A DNA stretch of 64,000 nucleotides, taken from assembly GCA_905221615.1 (NCBI GenBank), contig CAJNDT010006135.1, positions 1,516,934-1,580,933 on the forward strand. The letters run 5' to 3'. The translations under genes were made by a program, and so were the position numbers. The notes under the pieces are model-generated. The model was given only the letters and a program-made list of their open reading frames with translations. It searched no databases and had not been told where the DNA came from. Position 1 is the first letter of the stretch. Every line of letters begins with the position of its first letter. This document shows positions 1 to 10,368 of this stretch, piece by piece. The stretch is from Symbiodinium sp. CCMP2592. Taxonomy: Eukaryota > Sar > Dinophyceae > Suessiales > Symbiodiniaceae.

Positions 1-871
1 TAGGGTTCCTCTATTACGATTTCCTTATATAAGTCGTTAAAATGGTAGGTTCTTCAGGGTTAATTAAGGTAGTGCTTCGAGGCTGCAGGGTGTATGTCAA
101 ACGACTTCAGAGTCAACGGCAGATTGATTGCACAGCTCTCTCACACCTCATTTTCGTAGAGGCCAGAAACATCAGGCATAGAATACCGGTACGTGTTGGT
201 CCTCTTTTGCCACTACTCCAAGTTTTGGGGCTGATGTTCTAATTTTCTGGCCTCTACTGTAGGTCTTTCAAGTGAAGCTTTGCTCACCTAAGGTCACTTG
301 CAGATACTTGCAGGATGCAGCAGGGTACAGGTTCAGTTTTAACTCGAACCCTGCGCCGTAGCGCCTTTTATCGGCCAGGCTATCTCAGTACTATCTCCTG
401 GTTCCTGCCTTAAGGACCACATGACCCTTAAAGTAGTAAGGGGGTTTAGGGTTTAGGGGTTTAGGAATTAGGGTTTAAGGATTCCTTCCTTCCCTTGACC
501 CTAACACCTTCTGTAGCGGTCGAAATAAAGTACCAATGCCATTTTGGTGTTCCTTACTATAAGTGTGGTAGTCCATTTTGCACAAGCCCCTGAACCCCGC
601 GCCTAAAACCAAACCCACACCTTGAACATGTTGAAAAGCAATTGGCAAGATGCATCTTCTCAGTCGTCGTCAGTGCCGGCCCAACCCGCCGCTGATGATG
701 CGGAGGTGCTGTCGCAGGACTGAACGGGCCTCCAGGGCGTGTCATGACTAAGGGCTTAGCGTTCAGGGTATAGGGCTTGGTGTCCATGTAACGTACCCTA
801 CATGCTTTCAAGCTTCTTTGTCAACGGGTTCAGGTGTAGGTACCTCAGAGTCAACTGACATACGCATTTCA
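1..871. other. repeat-rich intergenic DNA, no supported gene
   Basis: No reading frame here looks like protein; the short open frames have ordinary-composition, unpatterned translations. Degenerate TTTAGGG words appear around 440-480. A GC-rich patch at 590-740 has no recognisable product. The region is typical of the spacer DNA in this window. Confidence 0.6.
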
Positions 872-1007
872 TACTTGGAGGGTCGGGGGACTTAGTAAGC
901 AGGTAGTAAGTAGACTTATAAGTACCCTAGAAGGGACCCTAATTGGGGTTATGGTACTTATAAGTCCTTAAAATAACCAGTTACTAAGTCCCCCGACCCT
1001 CCAAGTA
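872..1007. repeat. MITE-like hairpin, family A copy 1
   Basis: Terminal inverted repeats begin TACTTGGAGGGTCGGGGGAC and are mirrored at the right end; the inner part carries the family words ACTTAGTAAG and TTATAAGTACC. The whole element can fold into one hairpin. At least fourteen related copies lie in the window. There is no coding capacity, so any mobility would depend on a transposase not present here. Confidence 0.85.
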
Positions 1008-1132
1008 GGTACATGGACCTCCGGGTTTCCAAGGAACTGCAAAACCCCTTAAGTAGGCAATATACTTTAAGTCATATGCAGGATTCCTTATCAACCTCCA
1101 AATTCCAAATAGCAGGGAGATAGTTGGAGGGT

Positions 1133-1259
1133 CGGAAGACTAAGTAAGCGGCTACTTTATCTCGTATTATAAGTACCATAACCCCCATTAGGATCCCACG
1201 TAAGACTTAGGGCACTTGCAACTTCACAAATTTACCACTTACTAAGCCATCCGACCCTA
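1133..1259. repeat. MITE-like hairpin, family A copy 2 (diverged)
   Basis: The ends GTTGGAGGGTCGGAAGAC and CCATCCGACCCTAA are diverged family A termini. The core keeps TTATAAGTACCATAACCCCC. It lies only 125 bp from copy 1, and a third end fragment (TACTTACTAAGTCTTCCGAC) sits at 1381-1409. Confidence 0.7.
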
Positions 1260-1380
1260 AGATCCTTTTAGGAAATCCTGAACCCCAAACCCGCATTGAC
1301 TTAAAATAACCCTTAAAGGAACCCTGGTTGGTAACCTATATAGGCACTTAGGACTCAAGTCTTCCTGCAGAGTCCCCCGA

Positions 1381-1409
1381 CTACTTACTAAGTCTTCCGA
1401 CCCTCCAGG
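1381..1409. repeat. family A end fragment
   Basis: A single terminal arm (TACTTACTAAGTCTTCCGAC followed by CCTCCAGG) without a clear matching left arm; a solo-end relic of family A. Confidence 0.5.
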
Positions 1410-1710
1410 TCATACAGGAGCCTGGATAATTAGAATAGGGTGGTAGGGCCCATTATACTATGTTTATAACAAGGAACCCCCAAGGTAGTATAGGTAATTA
1501 TCTAAGCCCCTAGAACTCATTATTAAGGAGGAGTTTCTGGAACCCGGGCCACGGCGTCTCGCAGCAGCTGCTTGCCGGAGATCCTGATGCTTTTGGGATC
1601 CTTACAGGTTTCCTCGGAGGCTTCGGGTTCAGAGTCTACCGACCCCCCCCCCCCCCCCAAAGTAGGCAACATACTCGCCCAACGCCTATAAAAGGCTGTA
1701 GTTCTACATA

Positions 1711-1812
1711 CCTAAGGGTCCATCATGTAGCATATACTTTGGGCCCAATGTACCTACATGGGAAATACTGTAAGGCCAATGTATATACTATATGAGTACA
1801 TGACCCTTAGGG
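1711..1812. repeat. MITE-like hairpin, family E copy 1
   Basis: The element starts CCTAAGGGTCCA and ends TGACCCTTAGGG, with internal words GTACTTTGGGCC and CCAATGTA in both orientations. Related copies lie near 10,827 and 36,373. A poly-C run of 14 precedes it at about 1645-1658. Confidence 0.65.
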
Positions 1813-1889
1813 ATACTTTAGAGGTCCTGGTAGGGTTTAAACTGCCGCGTTTAAGGCGTCAGGCTTTCGGTTGCTTTTTCCCGGAGTGG

Positions 1890-2311
1890 GGCGGGGACGG
1901 CGGAGAGGGTTTAGGGTTTAGGGAGATTCAGGCTCTAGGAGGCTTAGGATCAGGGCTTCGTCGGGGTTTGGAAAGGAAGAGTAGGGTTAGGGTTTAGGGT
2001 CTGTCTGTTGGAACTGGATCAGGGCTTTGGAAATATGACTCTCGGCGAACGCACAGCAACATGACCCATGACGACGCATTCTCATTGAGCCCAGCGGTGC
2101 CAAGTTCCCTTAAGGGGGGTCCTGGTAACCCCCTAAACCCTAAACCCCTAACCCCTAAACCCGGAAAACCCTAAACCCCTTTAATTATGGAACCCCTATA
2201 GACCCCTTTAAAGGAACCACTATAGATCCCACAGTCTTGTTGTTTTGCCGATGCTTGGAAAAGTCTGCAGCTGAAAATTTCAAGCTACGAGCGCTGGCTT
2301 AATGCTTCGTG
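1890..2311. other. degenerate telomere-like words, no gene
   Basis: Scattered TTTAGGG heptamers (about 1908-2000) switch to CCCTAAA orientation at 2130-2175. The remainder is unpatterned; I see no gene. Confidence 0.5.
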
Positions 2312-2434
2312 TACTTGGAGGATCAGGGCACTCAGTATGTAAGGTTATAAGTACCCTAATTGGGTTATATGTAATTATAAGTAGAGTTTCCTTATGCAAA
2401 ACCCTAGTTACTAAGTCCCATGATCCTTTAAGTA
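2312..2434. repeat. MITE-like hairpin, family A copy 3
   Basis: The ends TACTTGGAGGATCAGGGCAC and CATGATCCTTTAAGTA define a subfamily (GATCA instead of GGTCG) shared with the copy at 7,710. The core is TTATAAGTACCCTAATTGGG. Confidence 0.8.
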
Positions 2435-3083
2435 CTCGGAGATCCCAATATCCCTTAATTAAGGAATGTACCTGAAATTATTGGGGCCTTCATATCATGG
2501 CTTAAGGAATATTCCTGAATGAAGGGATATTGCGATCTCTGGGTACACACATAATGCATATAGTTCGGCAGCCCTAATATATAATCAGAATAGGATTCCT
2601 TGAAAAGTGTCTATAAGGGATCTGTAATAGGGTACTCGTACTATAATATGGGGGCTTCGATAATTACCAATACTGTTTTGGGGGATTCCTTATTTATCTA
2701 ACCTCAGGTAGGCACCTGATTCAAGGCCCAAGGCGTATGGGCACATGGACACCTAGGGCAATAGACACTAAACCCTATAAGCCCTAACCTTATTTCGGAT
2801 CCTATGGTCTCGACAGAAGTCATCTGTGACCTCTCTTCCCTACGGCTCCTTGAGGGATTATAGGGTTCCTTTTCCTTTAATTCATGAATTATAAGGCTGA
2901 ACTTAACGGTTTTGTAGCTTTACGGCTCTTGTGTGCACTGTGTTGTGAGTGGGTTGCGAACCTACTTGCAAAACCATGATACTAAACTCACGAACCAATA
3001 CCTAGGTCCTTCTGACTCGTTCTTCCTTGACTGCCCCCCAAAAGTTGAAGTTCTGGAGCACATCTGTTTCCCTGGACTGGAAA
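2435..3083. other. intergenic, no supported gene
   Basis: AT-leaning spacer with short inverted words (for example AATTAAGGAATGTACC near 2455). The open frame from 2933 has no protein-like pattern. Nothing further is supported. Confidence 0.5.
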
Positions 3084-3215
3084 CCCCAAGGGTCCAAGTA
3101 CCTGATAATCATATACTCTCCCAAATAGTAACCTACATAACTACTATCCGAAACCTAAGTACCTAACTATCCGAAACCTAAGTACCTAACTGTCGGGTCC
3201 TTTGGACCCTTGGGG
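3084..3215. repeat. MITE-like hairpin, family D copy 1 with internal tandem duplication
   Basis: TIRs read CCCAAGGGTCCAAGTACC at the left and CCTTTGGACCCTTGGGG at the right. The core is the family D sequence with ATATACTCTCCCAAA and ACCTACATAACTACTATCC. Near 3,148-3,193 a segment CCGAAACCTAAGTACCTAAC is present twice in tandem, which other copies lack. Confidence 0.75.
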
Positions 3216-3503
3216 AAATTCACATGGGGAACGACTCCAACCCCCCTAAGCTCAAAGTTGAGTCGTTCACCCAGAGGGTCCATATATACTACCATGAAAA
3301 GGGCTGCTTCAATGGTTCCTTTAACGGCTCCTTTAAAGTTTTCTTTGGGTTTAGGGTATAAAGGTCCATCTATATACCACCACCATGGAATTAGGTCCCA
3401 AAAGACCCCTACACCCTAAACGCTAAACCATCCCTGCCATAGTTTCGGGGCCCTAATTCCATAATGGTCGTATGTAGGCCCCCTGACCCTCAGACTCAAG
3501 GTT

Positions 3504-3612
3504 CCCAGACCTTCCAAAATCCCTTAATTAAGGAATATACCTTAAATTATAGTAGGACCCTTAATATGATTTAAGGTATATTCCTTAATTAAGGGATTTT
3601 GGAAGGTCTGGG
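3504..3612. repeat. perfect long hairpin, 44-bp arms
   Basis: Bases 3504-3547 and 3569-3612 are exact reverse complements (44 of 44) around a 21-base spacer. The outer ends read CCCAGACCTTCC and GGAAGGTCTGGG. Each arm also holds an internal palindrome (CTTAATTAAG). No other full copy was seen, but the CCTTAATTAAGGAAT word recurs near 2455. Confidence 0.9.
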
Positions 3613-4665
3613 TTAATTCATTCATGAAGGCATCTTGGGATTGGGGTTAAGTTTAGGGTTTATAGCCAGGGTTTGGGTTCGGGTTTTAGAGTTTGCGGCT
3701 TTGGCCCACCAAAAAATTCAATCTTCGTATAGAAGATAGACCGATTGTATAAGGCCAAAAAACTGAAAATTGTCCCACCGTTGACGATCTGAGTACTTGC
3801 TCAAGGTGCTCGGAATTGTGAGCTACGTGCTGGGTTTCCTGCCTACCCGAAGGGTTTCTACGTGCCTTTATGGTAGAAAGTAGTATTTCGATTAGTAGGA
3901 ATTACTACTATGGTTTGTGTAAGTAAGTATCCCCCATATAGATACTTAGGACCCTTTGATCTACACCGCAAGTTCCTTTAAACAGGCACGACGGCATGAC
4001 TGAGGGCTTCAAGTGAGACTGCACCCTCGAACCCCAAAGCAGTAGATGCTTGGCTCCAAATAGCCCAGACGCCTCATACACATACAATAGGTTTTTGTGG
4101 CCCGACAGAACTAGACTTCTAGTCCTTGATTGAATAGGGATTTTCAGTTTACGGTGGGGGGGCACCTGCCTGCTGCACCGACAGCCACAACGGGGAGCCC
4201 ACCTTTCAGCTGCCACGGGGGTGAAGAGCATCCCGAATTATCTCAGAAGGTAGCCACATCTACTGCTACACTATGGCATGACTTCTGTGCCAGACCGCCA
4301 GAACCCGTGAAATTCGAGTACCGCATTTGAGAACCCGAACTTTGCAAGACGAAAAAAATTGAACCCCATTTCTGAGCCTTAATCACCAAACTCGCTACAT
4401 GAAGGATCAGAGCACTTCGGAAGTAGGCCGTAGGTATCATTTCTAGCACGTTAACCCTAAATCAGGATTACGACCTAGACCCCTCCAGCTATATACTCTC
4501 TAATATACCACCCCCCCCCCCAAAAAAAAAAAAATACCCACTACTAAGAGCCGAAGGGATCTTTTAAAGGCCCCTGGGGGTCCTGGAAGGTGTCCTCAGC
4601 ATTCAAACCGGAGCCGTGCATCTAAAACCTCAACCCTAAACCCAAAAGCCTTTCTCATAGATCCT
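3613..4665. other. intergenic, no supported gene
   Basis: Mixed spacer with GC-rich patches at 4,150-4,330. The short ORFs there overlap on both strands and have no family resemblance. A C12/A12 run at about 4,509-4,533 is low-complexity. Confidence 0.5.
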
Positions 4666-4798
4666 ACGGTTGATGATACCTAGGGTTCCTTGAAAAGGGA
4701 TTTATATAAGGGTACCTTTAAGGGCTTCCTTTAAGGGATCTGTAGGGTTTTAGGGTTTAGGGTCCTTAGGGTAATGCAGGATGTATATCGTCAGCCGT
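4666..4798. repeat. MITE-like hairpin, family B copy 1, with inserted filler
   Basis: Left end ACGGTTGATGATA and right end GGTAATGCAGG...GTCAGCCGT are family B termini. The middle (about 4,680-4,765) is not family B: it carries repeated CTTTAAGGG words and TTTAGGG, suggesting a later insertion into the hairpin. Confidence 0.65.
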
Positions 4799-6150
4799 AA
4801 GTCTAGGGTTTAGGGTTCGGGGGTTAGGGCTTAATATAAAGCCATGACAAAACCATGCACGAAACAACCATATTAAGAACCCCTAACCCCCAAACTAGAT
4901 CCCCAAAAGGCCCGAACCCTCGAATCCCATAAATACTTATAGGACCCTATATATGACACCCATATAGAAACCTTGAGGGACAACACCTCCCCTGTTTTTT
5001 CCCAGCCCCAAAACCCAAACCCTGAACCCTAAATCCCTAAACCCCTTAACCCTAAGCCCTATACCATAACCCTTCCCTTCTGAGCAGCCTGAAGCTTGAA
5101 TGCAAACGACTGTCATCGGCAGGCCCACCTCACTGCAGCAAAGAAGAACAAGCAGGGTTTAGGGCTTCGGGTTCAGGGGTGTTCGGTTTTGGGGTTTAAG
5201 GGTTTCAGAGTTTAGGGCTTGTTTTTGTTTTGAAGGCCCTTTTTGCGTGGGTTTAGGGCTTAGGGTTTGGGGCTTAGAGCTGAGGGGTTTTAGGGTATAG
5301 AGCTTAAGCCGTAAGCCCCTAACTGTAGACCCATATTGTCGGGGATCCTCAAGATTTTCAGGCATGGGCTTCAGAGTTTGTACTATTGGGTCCCGTGGGT
5401 TCCATAAGGGGGTTACTGTAACGGTTCTAGCAGGGTTACTAGGAGGTTTAGGGTTTAGGGTTACTAGGATGTTCACTGAAGGGCATAATTTCTCGGTGTT
5501 TCGGGTATAGGGTGTGTAGGGCTTAGGGGTGCTATGGGGATCTATGTGGTTTGGTAATCCATGGGATTCGCACCGACCAATGGTGAGCCTCTGGGTCGTT
5601 CGAAGCCCGAAACCCTGCAACTCCGAGAATCCCCCAATCCCTCAACCCTGAACCCTAAGCCATTCAACCCTGAACCTAAACTCCTAAACCCCTAAATCCC
5701 AACCCAACCCTGAACCCTATACCCCAGGCCCCAAAGCTAAACTCCTGAGCCCTAGACAATGCCTAAACCCTACCAAAACAAGCCCAAAATATTGAACCCT
5801 GAACCCTAAGAGCGCTTGTGCCCAGATGGTAAGGGGGGTGCACGTATATTCTCGGGGCCCAATCTGTATTTCGTGGGCACAAGGAACCTTTTCGGAGACT
5901 GTTGCATCCACGGGTTCTCTAACAACCACCCTAAACCCTAAACCCTAAACCGTACCTACTCCTGAAGCGACTCAACGACCCCGAAGCCCCTTTTCCAGAA
6001 ATTGGTCGCTTGCCGTGAGGACCCTTACAGGGGCAGGGGGGAGGGGGGTGTGGGCCTTAATACCCACAATAAGGACCTTAAGGAAGTATAGTCCCCTACC
6101 CCCCTCCCCCCAACTCCCCTAAGGGTGCCTATGAGCTTGGTGCGTTTCTA
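4799..6150. other. degenerate telomere-like DNA, no supported gene
   Basis: Dense, mutated CCCTAAA/TTTAGGG words in both orientations (4,810-5,060; 5,155-5,300; 5,445-5,465; 5,640-5,715; 5,930-5,955). Long open frames such as the one at 5,159-5,620 arise because the heptamer contains few stop codons in some frames; their translations are rich in repeat-derived NPKP/LNP words and are not genes. Confidence 0.65.
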
Positions 6151-6152
6151 TC

Positions 6153-6231
6153 CAAGGGTAAAAGAAGGGACCCTTAATAAGGACCCCTAGGTATATACCC
6201 TGAATATAGCTATTATATACCCTTGAATCAA
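6153..6231. repeat. MITE-like element, family F (partial)
   Basis: Contains CCAAGGGTAAAAG, GACCCCTAGGTATATACCC and a matching ATATACCCTTGAA. Fuller copies are at 9,877 and 61,913. The right part seems replaced by the coding-like fragment that follows. Confidence 0.55.
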
Positions 6232-6235
6232 TGAC

Positions 6236-6960
6236 GAACAACAGCATCATCACCAGTTCATTCGACGACGTCTCCCGGACGTGGCCAGTCTCGCCTCGCG
6301 CTTTAAGAAAGCGCCACACCAGCAATTTTCTCTTCTGATGACAGACGAAAGGGGGCTGGCGGCCTTCCGCCTGCGCTTGTTGATTCCGCACCTGGGCCAC
6401 GAAGAACAGAGTGGAACTAAACCAATTTGGGAGTTGCCGAAAATAGGGGAACCAAATATAGTAACCCTACATAGTAGGATCCATATTATACGGACCCCAA
6501 ATAAGGTACCCCTAATTTTCGGAAACTCCCTTATCAACGTTCTACCCGGGAAATTTAGGCACAGCGGCTCGGCACGCGTCGTGAAATTCGCCCGGCGTTC
6601 AAGATCCGCTTGGCTGCTCGGGAAGAGCATCCACGAGCCCATGGTCCATTCAGATTTGCATGCCTTAGACAATATTTTCTTGGACTCGTGGGCCCTCTTG
6701 GCAGAGCCACCATCGACAAGGACAAGGACAAGGATGTCCTTGTCGTCTTCTGCATATACATACCAAACAGCCGTGCGACTGTCGACCTCAGCGAAGATCG
6801 AAAGTCCGAACTGCATCAAGTGAAGCGAAACCGCATTCATCCGAGAGGCGCCGCTAAAATCATGAAAGGAGGATGCTGCGTGTAGACATTGTGAGACCGG
6901 GTGTAGGCCTCGCTGACTTCCGTCAGCATAGCTGTATCCCACCACCAAGTTCGCATGCCG
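6236..6960 (-). pseudogene. unidentified coding-like fragment split by a hairpin
   Basis: This segment is GC-richer than its surroundings and holds an open frame on the minus strand (about 6,250-6,948), plus an overlapping one continuing to 6,119. The translation of 6,540-6,948 includes a patterned stretch (VWYVYAEDDKDILVLVLV). A family C hairpin (6,429-6,530) sits in the middle, and the frame that looks best changes across it. I do not recognise the product. It may be a decayed gene fragment, or an accidental open frame in GC-rich DNA. Confidence 0.3.
6429..6530. repeat. MITE-like hairpin, family C copy 1
   Basis: Ends GGGAGTTGCCGAAAATAGGG and CCTAATTTTCGGAAACTCCC form an almost perfect inverted repeat. 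The interior holds AGTAGGATCC and GGACCCC words. The second copy lies at 56,937-57,037. This copy is inserted in GC-rich, coding-like DNA. Confidence 0.85.
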
Positions 6961-7036
6961 TTCTCCGGGCGGATGAGGGGGCTTTCTAGGTAATGCTTTC
7001 CAGGCATGGATGTTGAATCATACCAAGCATCCCTTT

Positions 7037-7132
7037 CCCCAAGGAATAATTAGGTACTCGGTTTTAGGATAGTAACTATGTAGGTTAGGATTTTGGAGAG
7101 TATATGATTATCAGGTACTTGGACCCTTGGGG
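7037..7132. repeat. MITE-like hairpin, family D copy 2
   Basis: Begins CCCCAAGG and ends ACTTGGACCCTTGGGG, with the core words TAGGTACTCGGTTTTAGGAT and GAGAGTATATGATTAT. The left TIR is shortened. Confidence 0.75.
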
Positions 7133-7158
7133 TTTATGCTTAACGGCAACGCAACATT

Positions 7159-7302
7159 CCCTAAACCCTAAAACCCTAAACCCTAAAACCCTAAACCCTA
7201 AACCCTAAAACCCTAAAACCCTAAAACCCTAAACCCTAAACCCTAAAACCCTAAACCCTAAACCCTAAAACCCTAAAACCCTAAAGCCCTAAACCCTAAA
7301 CC
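7159..7302. repeat. telomere-like array (CCCTAAA/CCCTAAAA)
   Basis: About 144 bp of nearly uninterrupted CCCTAAA with interspersed 8-base CCCTAAAA units. CCCTAAA is the plant-type telomere repeat, also reported from dinoflagellates. It is internal here, so it is an interstitial array and not a chromosome end. Confidence 0.95.
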
Positions 7303-7378
7303 ACAGTCCTTTATGCAGGTTTTGGCAGTCTTAGCGCCTTAACAGTTTCGAACGGGGTCTTTGGGTACATTCAAGCAC

Positions 7379-7590
7379 TACTTGGAGGGTCGGGGGACTT
7401 AGTAACTATAAGGGATTCCTTTAGGGGTTCCTTTAAAGGGATCTATAGGGATTCTATATAAGAGTATAAGGTTTAGGGTTTAGGGGGACTTAGTAACTGG
7501 TTGTTTTAAGGACTTGTAAGTACCATAACCCCAATTAGGGTCCCTTTTAGGGTTCCTACCTACTTACTAAGTCCTCCGACCCTCCAAGTA
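7379..7590. repeat. MITE-like hairpin, family A copy 4, carrying an insertion
   Basis: Outer ends TACTTGGAGGGTCGGGGGAC and CCGACCCTCCAAGTA are well kept. The element is about 90 bp longer than its relatives. The extra DNA (about 7,414-7,490) holds CCTTTAAAGGGATCTATAGG and TTTAGGG words and repeats the GGGGACTTAGTAACT motif, consistent with a nested insertion. Confidence 0.8.
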
Positions 7591-7709
7591 CTGCCCTAAG
7601 GGTCCTGGACCCTAAACCCTAAACTAAGACTTCTGTGAGAGCCCCAAAGGGAGCCAGGGTCCTCATCAGACTGGAACCCTGAGACGCCTTTCCAAATTAT
7701 TTGCCTATA

Positions 7710-7833
7710 TACTTGGAGGATCAGGGCACGTAGTAAGTAAGATTATAAGTACCCTTATTGGGATTATAAGTAATTGTAAGTAGAGTTACCTTGTTTATAA
7801 CCCTAGTTACTAAGGCCCATGATCCTTTAAGTA
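7710..7833. repeat. MITE-like hairpin, family A copy 5
   Basis: Closest to the copy at 2,312: same GGATCAGGGCAC left end and CATGATCCTTTAAGTA right end, same TTATAAGTAATTGTAAGTAG core type. Confidence 0.8.
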
Positions 7834-8707
7834 AGCCGTACATCGCAGACCTTAAAGACCTCCACCCCAAATAACCACCTTTTAAAGACTTATATACAGA
7901 AATCTTATTAGGGAACCCAAAGCTCACTCTCTCTTTCTCTCTCTCTCTCTGTTCATTCTTTCTCTCCTAAATCCGGGTTTAGGGGTTGTAGTGTTGTGTT
8001 TAGAAAAGAGCACATTCTAATCCCTCCATCCTAAACCCTGAATTCCCTAAACCCCTGAACCCTAATCCGGGAACCCCAAATCCTATGCCCAGCCTGCACA
8101 GCTTGATAAGGATTGCCAGCTTGGACTGGGCTCGTCGTGCTGCACCTGACTTCCGAACTTTAGGGTCTTGAAGGCAGTTTCATGTTTAGAGCTTAGTTTA
8201 AGGCTGAGGGGTTTGGGGTTGTAGAGTTTAGGTGTCTTGATAACTAGAATGGGTTTTTGAGGGAGTTTCTACCAATCCTCACCCTCAGGCTCAAAACAGC
8301 CAACAAGCCCCTAAACAATAAACCCTTCCCTAAACCCTAAACCCTAAACCCTAAACCGCCTATATAGAGCATGTTCTTTGGGACTAAAGACCTTAACAGA
8401 GGAGCCCCTAGAGGCTTAGGGTAACGAATAGTATGGCTAGTCAAGCTTTCCAGTGTCTTATGGTGGCTCTATGAGGCTTAAGCCATGCTCTGTACGGCTT
8501 CAATAAGGCTGTCCTCAAGCTTCATAAGGTGGCTTCGTGAGATTGAGAGCTGTGTACGGTTGCCTATTTATAAGGGTCCATGTACCCACGTAGAATAAAC
8601 TTAGGCCTCAACTTCGTCCCTATTTCGTTACTTTGGGGCCCAAGTTCACACCATATGACTATATGAACATATGGACCCGTAAAGCCTAGTACAAACCCTA
8701 CGTCGAC
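7834..8707. other. intergenic with short repeats, no supported gene
   Basis: Contains a CT-rich microsatellite (about 7,922-7,952), a short CCCTAAA array (8,333-8,357), and a family E-like fragment near 8,573-8,680 with GGGTCCATGTACC and CATATGGACCC words. No gene recognised. Confidence 0.5.
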
Positions 8708-9329
8708 TCAACTGTCCGTCCCTTGATCTACTTTGGGCGATGCTAGAGCTCTAACCCGGCAATCCAGTGTAGGGGCCTCAATGACTAGAATAGGGTCTTT
8801 GGAAAAGTAATGGAATACTGACAATCCGCAGGAAACAAATGGACGCTGGTCCACATCAGCGAGTCGCTCCAGAAGGATGGCCACAATGCTCATATTGCAA
8901 TACATGCAAGCCACCAAGAGCGGTGTAGTGAAGTCACGCTCAAAATTGGGAGACACACCAGCATTTAGCAAGACGATCAGCGCGCCAGGCTCCTGCTGGG
9001 CTGCCCAGTAGATGGGGTAGCTGAAGCTCCCCCCACACCTCATCCACAGCGAACTCCAAAATGGAAGGATAGGTACCGAGAATATACAGAGCCAAGTCGT
9101 ACCCTCCGGTTTGAAAGGCTTGCCGCAGCGCCCAGGCGTGCGAGGATGCCGCTACCGTGGAGTCGCGCATAATGATGGCGTGATCCTCTGACTCCACAGC
9201 GGTAAGTCCAAGGACATGCATCCTGTGCTGCGTCCGCAAGGCCATCAAGTGGTCGTCGCCCGCTTCCGATAATGCAACCTGGGAGGCGGACAGCCCCCAC
9301 GATACAGGGAGGACGCACACAGTGTCCAA
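8708..9329 (-). pseudogene. ankyrin-repeat gene fragment with a frameshift
   Basis: On the minus strand two overlapping frames form one ankyrin-like protein. The upstream frame (9,329 to about 9,035) contains ALRQAFQTGGYDLALYIL. The downstream frame (9,043-8,708) contains IVLLNAGVSPNFERDFTTPL and VAILLERLADVDQ, the typical helix-turn-helix and beta-hairpin pattern with the TPL signature. They are out of register by one base at a run of six C on the plus strand (9,029-9,034). A one-base length change there would join them, so this is either a decayed exon or a homopolymer sequencing error. There is no ATG at the upstream end, so the fragment is partial or an internal exon. Confidence 0.6.
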
Positions 9330-9818
9330 ATATTCAAGCTTCTATGTTAAATCTCACCTCCTTTCCGAACAGACACATGTCTGAGATTCCTGGTTTTATT
9401 TCCTTCTCACGTAGGGGTTGTAGTTCAAGGGTCGCCATTAGCTCTCATCCCCCATACAACCAGAAGGGAATGACTCTGAGAGTTTAGGCACTGCGAGGAT
9501 AATCAGGGCGTGTAATGAGTGTCAATCACATTGCGTAAGAAGAAGCCTACTTCAAATAAGGTACAGTACTGACGGACACAGTCCTCAAACTACAAACTTG
9601 TACTGGGCGAAAACAACAGAGGAAGCTCCAACCCCGTAATCGAACAACTCCCAGCCGTGAGCACTACTTCCACTAACTTTTGAAACTTCTGAAACCTGTA
9701 ACACGCATCAGATCTAGACATAGCCAGAGGCAGTGCTGACATCAAAGGCCGCTGCATAGCAAGTCCAGGCCAAGCAAAACCTGCAATAAGAAGGAGAGCA
9801 GGCTTCGGGGGAGTGGTG
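9330..9818. other. intergenic, no supported gene
   Basis: No repeats or protein-like frames that I can support. A short hydrophilic frame at 9,272-9,487 overlaps the ankyrin fragment antisense and is treated as a shadow. Confidence 0.5.
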
Positions 9819-9874
9819 GGTTTAGGGTTTAGGATTTCGGGTTTAGGGTTTCGGGTTTAGGGTTTAGGGTTTCG
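9819..9874. repeat. degenerate TTTAGGG array with TTTCGGG variants
   Basis: About 56 bp of TTTAGGG with T-to-C variants (TTTCGGG, GATTTCGGG). The same variants flank both sides of the giant LINE at 11.9 and 31.16 kb. Confidence 0.85.
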
Positions 9875-9876
9875 AG

Positions 9877-9978
9877 GACCCCTAGGTATATACCCTTAAT
9901 ATAGCTATTATTATATACCCATTATATAGCCCATTCTAGGCTAGGGGTCCCCATTAAGGGCCCCTCCTTTTCCCCTTG
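9877..9978. repeat. MITE-like element, family F copy 2
   Basis: Begins GACCCCTAGGTATATACCC and ends TAGGGGTCCCCATTAAGGG CCCCTCC-like sequence, with ATTATATAGCCCATT inside. The GACCCCTA/TAGGGGTC ends are inverted. Confidence 0.7.
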
Positions 9979-10368
9979 ATTTGTGGTACTTGAGTCGACG
10001 CTGAAGTTTGTCCATCGACAAAACATGATCTTTGCTTCAGGGTTCTATTGCCGTTGACCCTGAACCTTCAACCCTAAAACCTGAACCCTAAGCCGAAATC
10101 TAAATCTTGAGCCCTAAACCTTAAACCCCTACCCCAAGGGTCCAAGTACCTAATCATCAAAATCTTCTCCCAAGTCCGTACCTACACCTAATTACTGGGT
10201 CCTTTTAAATCCTATACCCTGCAGATCCCTTGAAGAACCCTTACAGTACCCTTGAAAGGAATCCTAAGCCCTATAAGCCCTATGAACCACATTCGCCTTG
10301 GGGTCACTCGGGGCTGGAGCCTCTGGGCTCCCCCACTAGATGCGTTCATCTTTTAGGGTTTAGGGATA
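9979..10368. other. intergenic; family D relic, no gene
   Basis: 10,131-10,206 shows a degraded family D element (CCCCAAGGGTCCAAGTACC, then ATCATCAAAATCTTCTCCCA). Remainder has scattered CCCTAAA-like words. No gene seen. Confidence 0.5.

Noticed and set aside
505..560. Relic of the dinoflagellate spliced leader (CCATTTTGG at about 538)
   Set aside because: Only nine bases match the leader core and the flanks do not; a chance match.
5159..5620. 153-codon minus-strand open frame
   Set aside because: It consists of degenerate CCCTAAA words translated as NPKP/LNP-type residues; a repeat shadow.
7159..7302. True chromosome end
   Set aside because: Unique sequence continues for kilobases on both sides, and arrays occur in both orientations.
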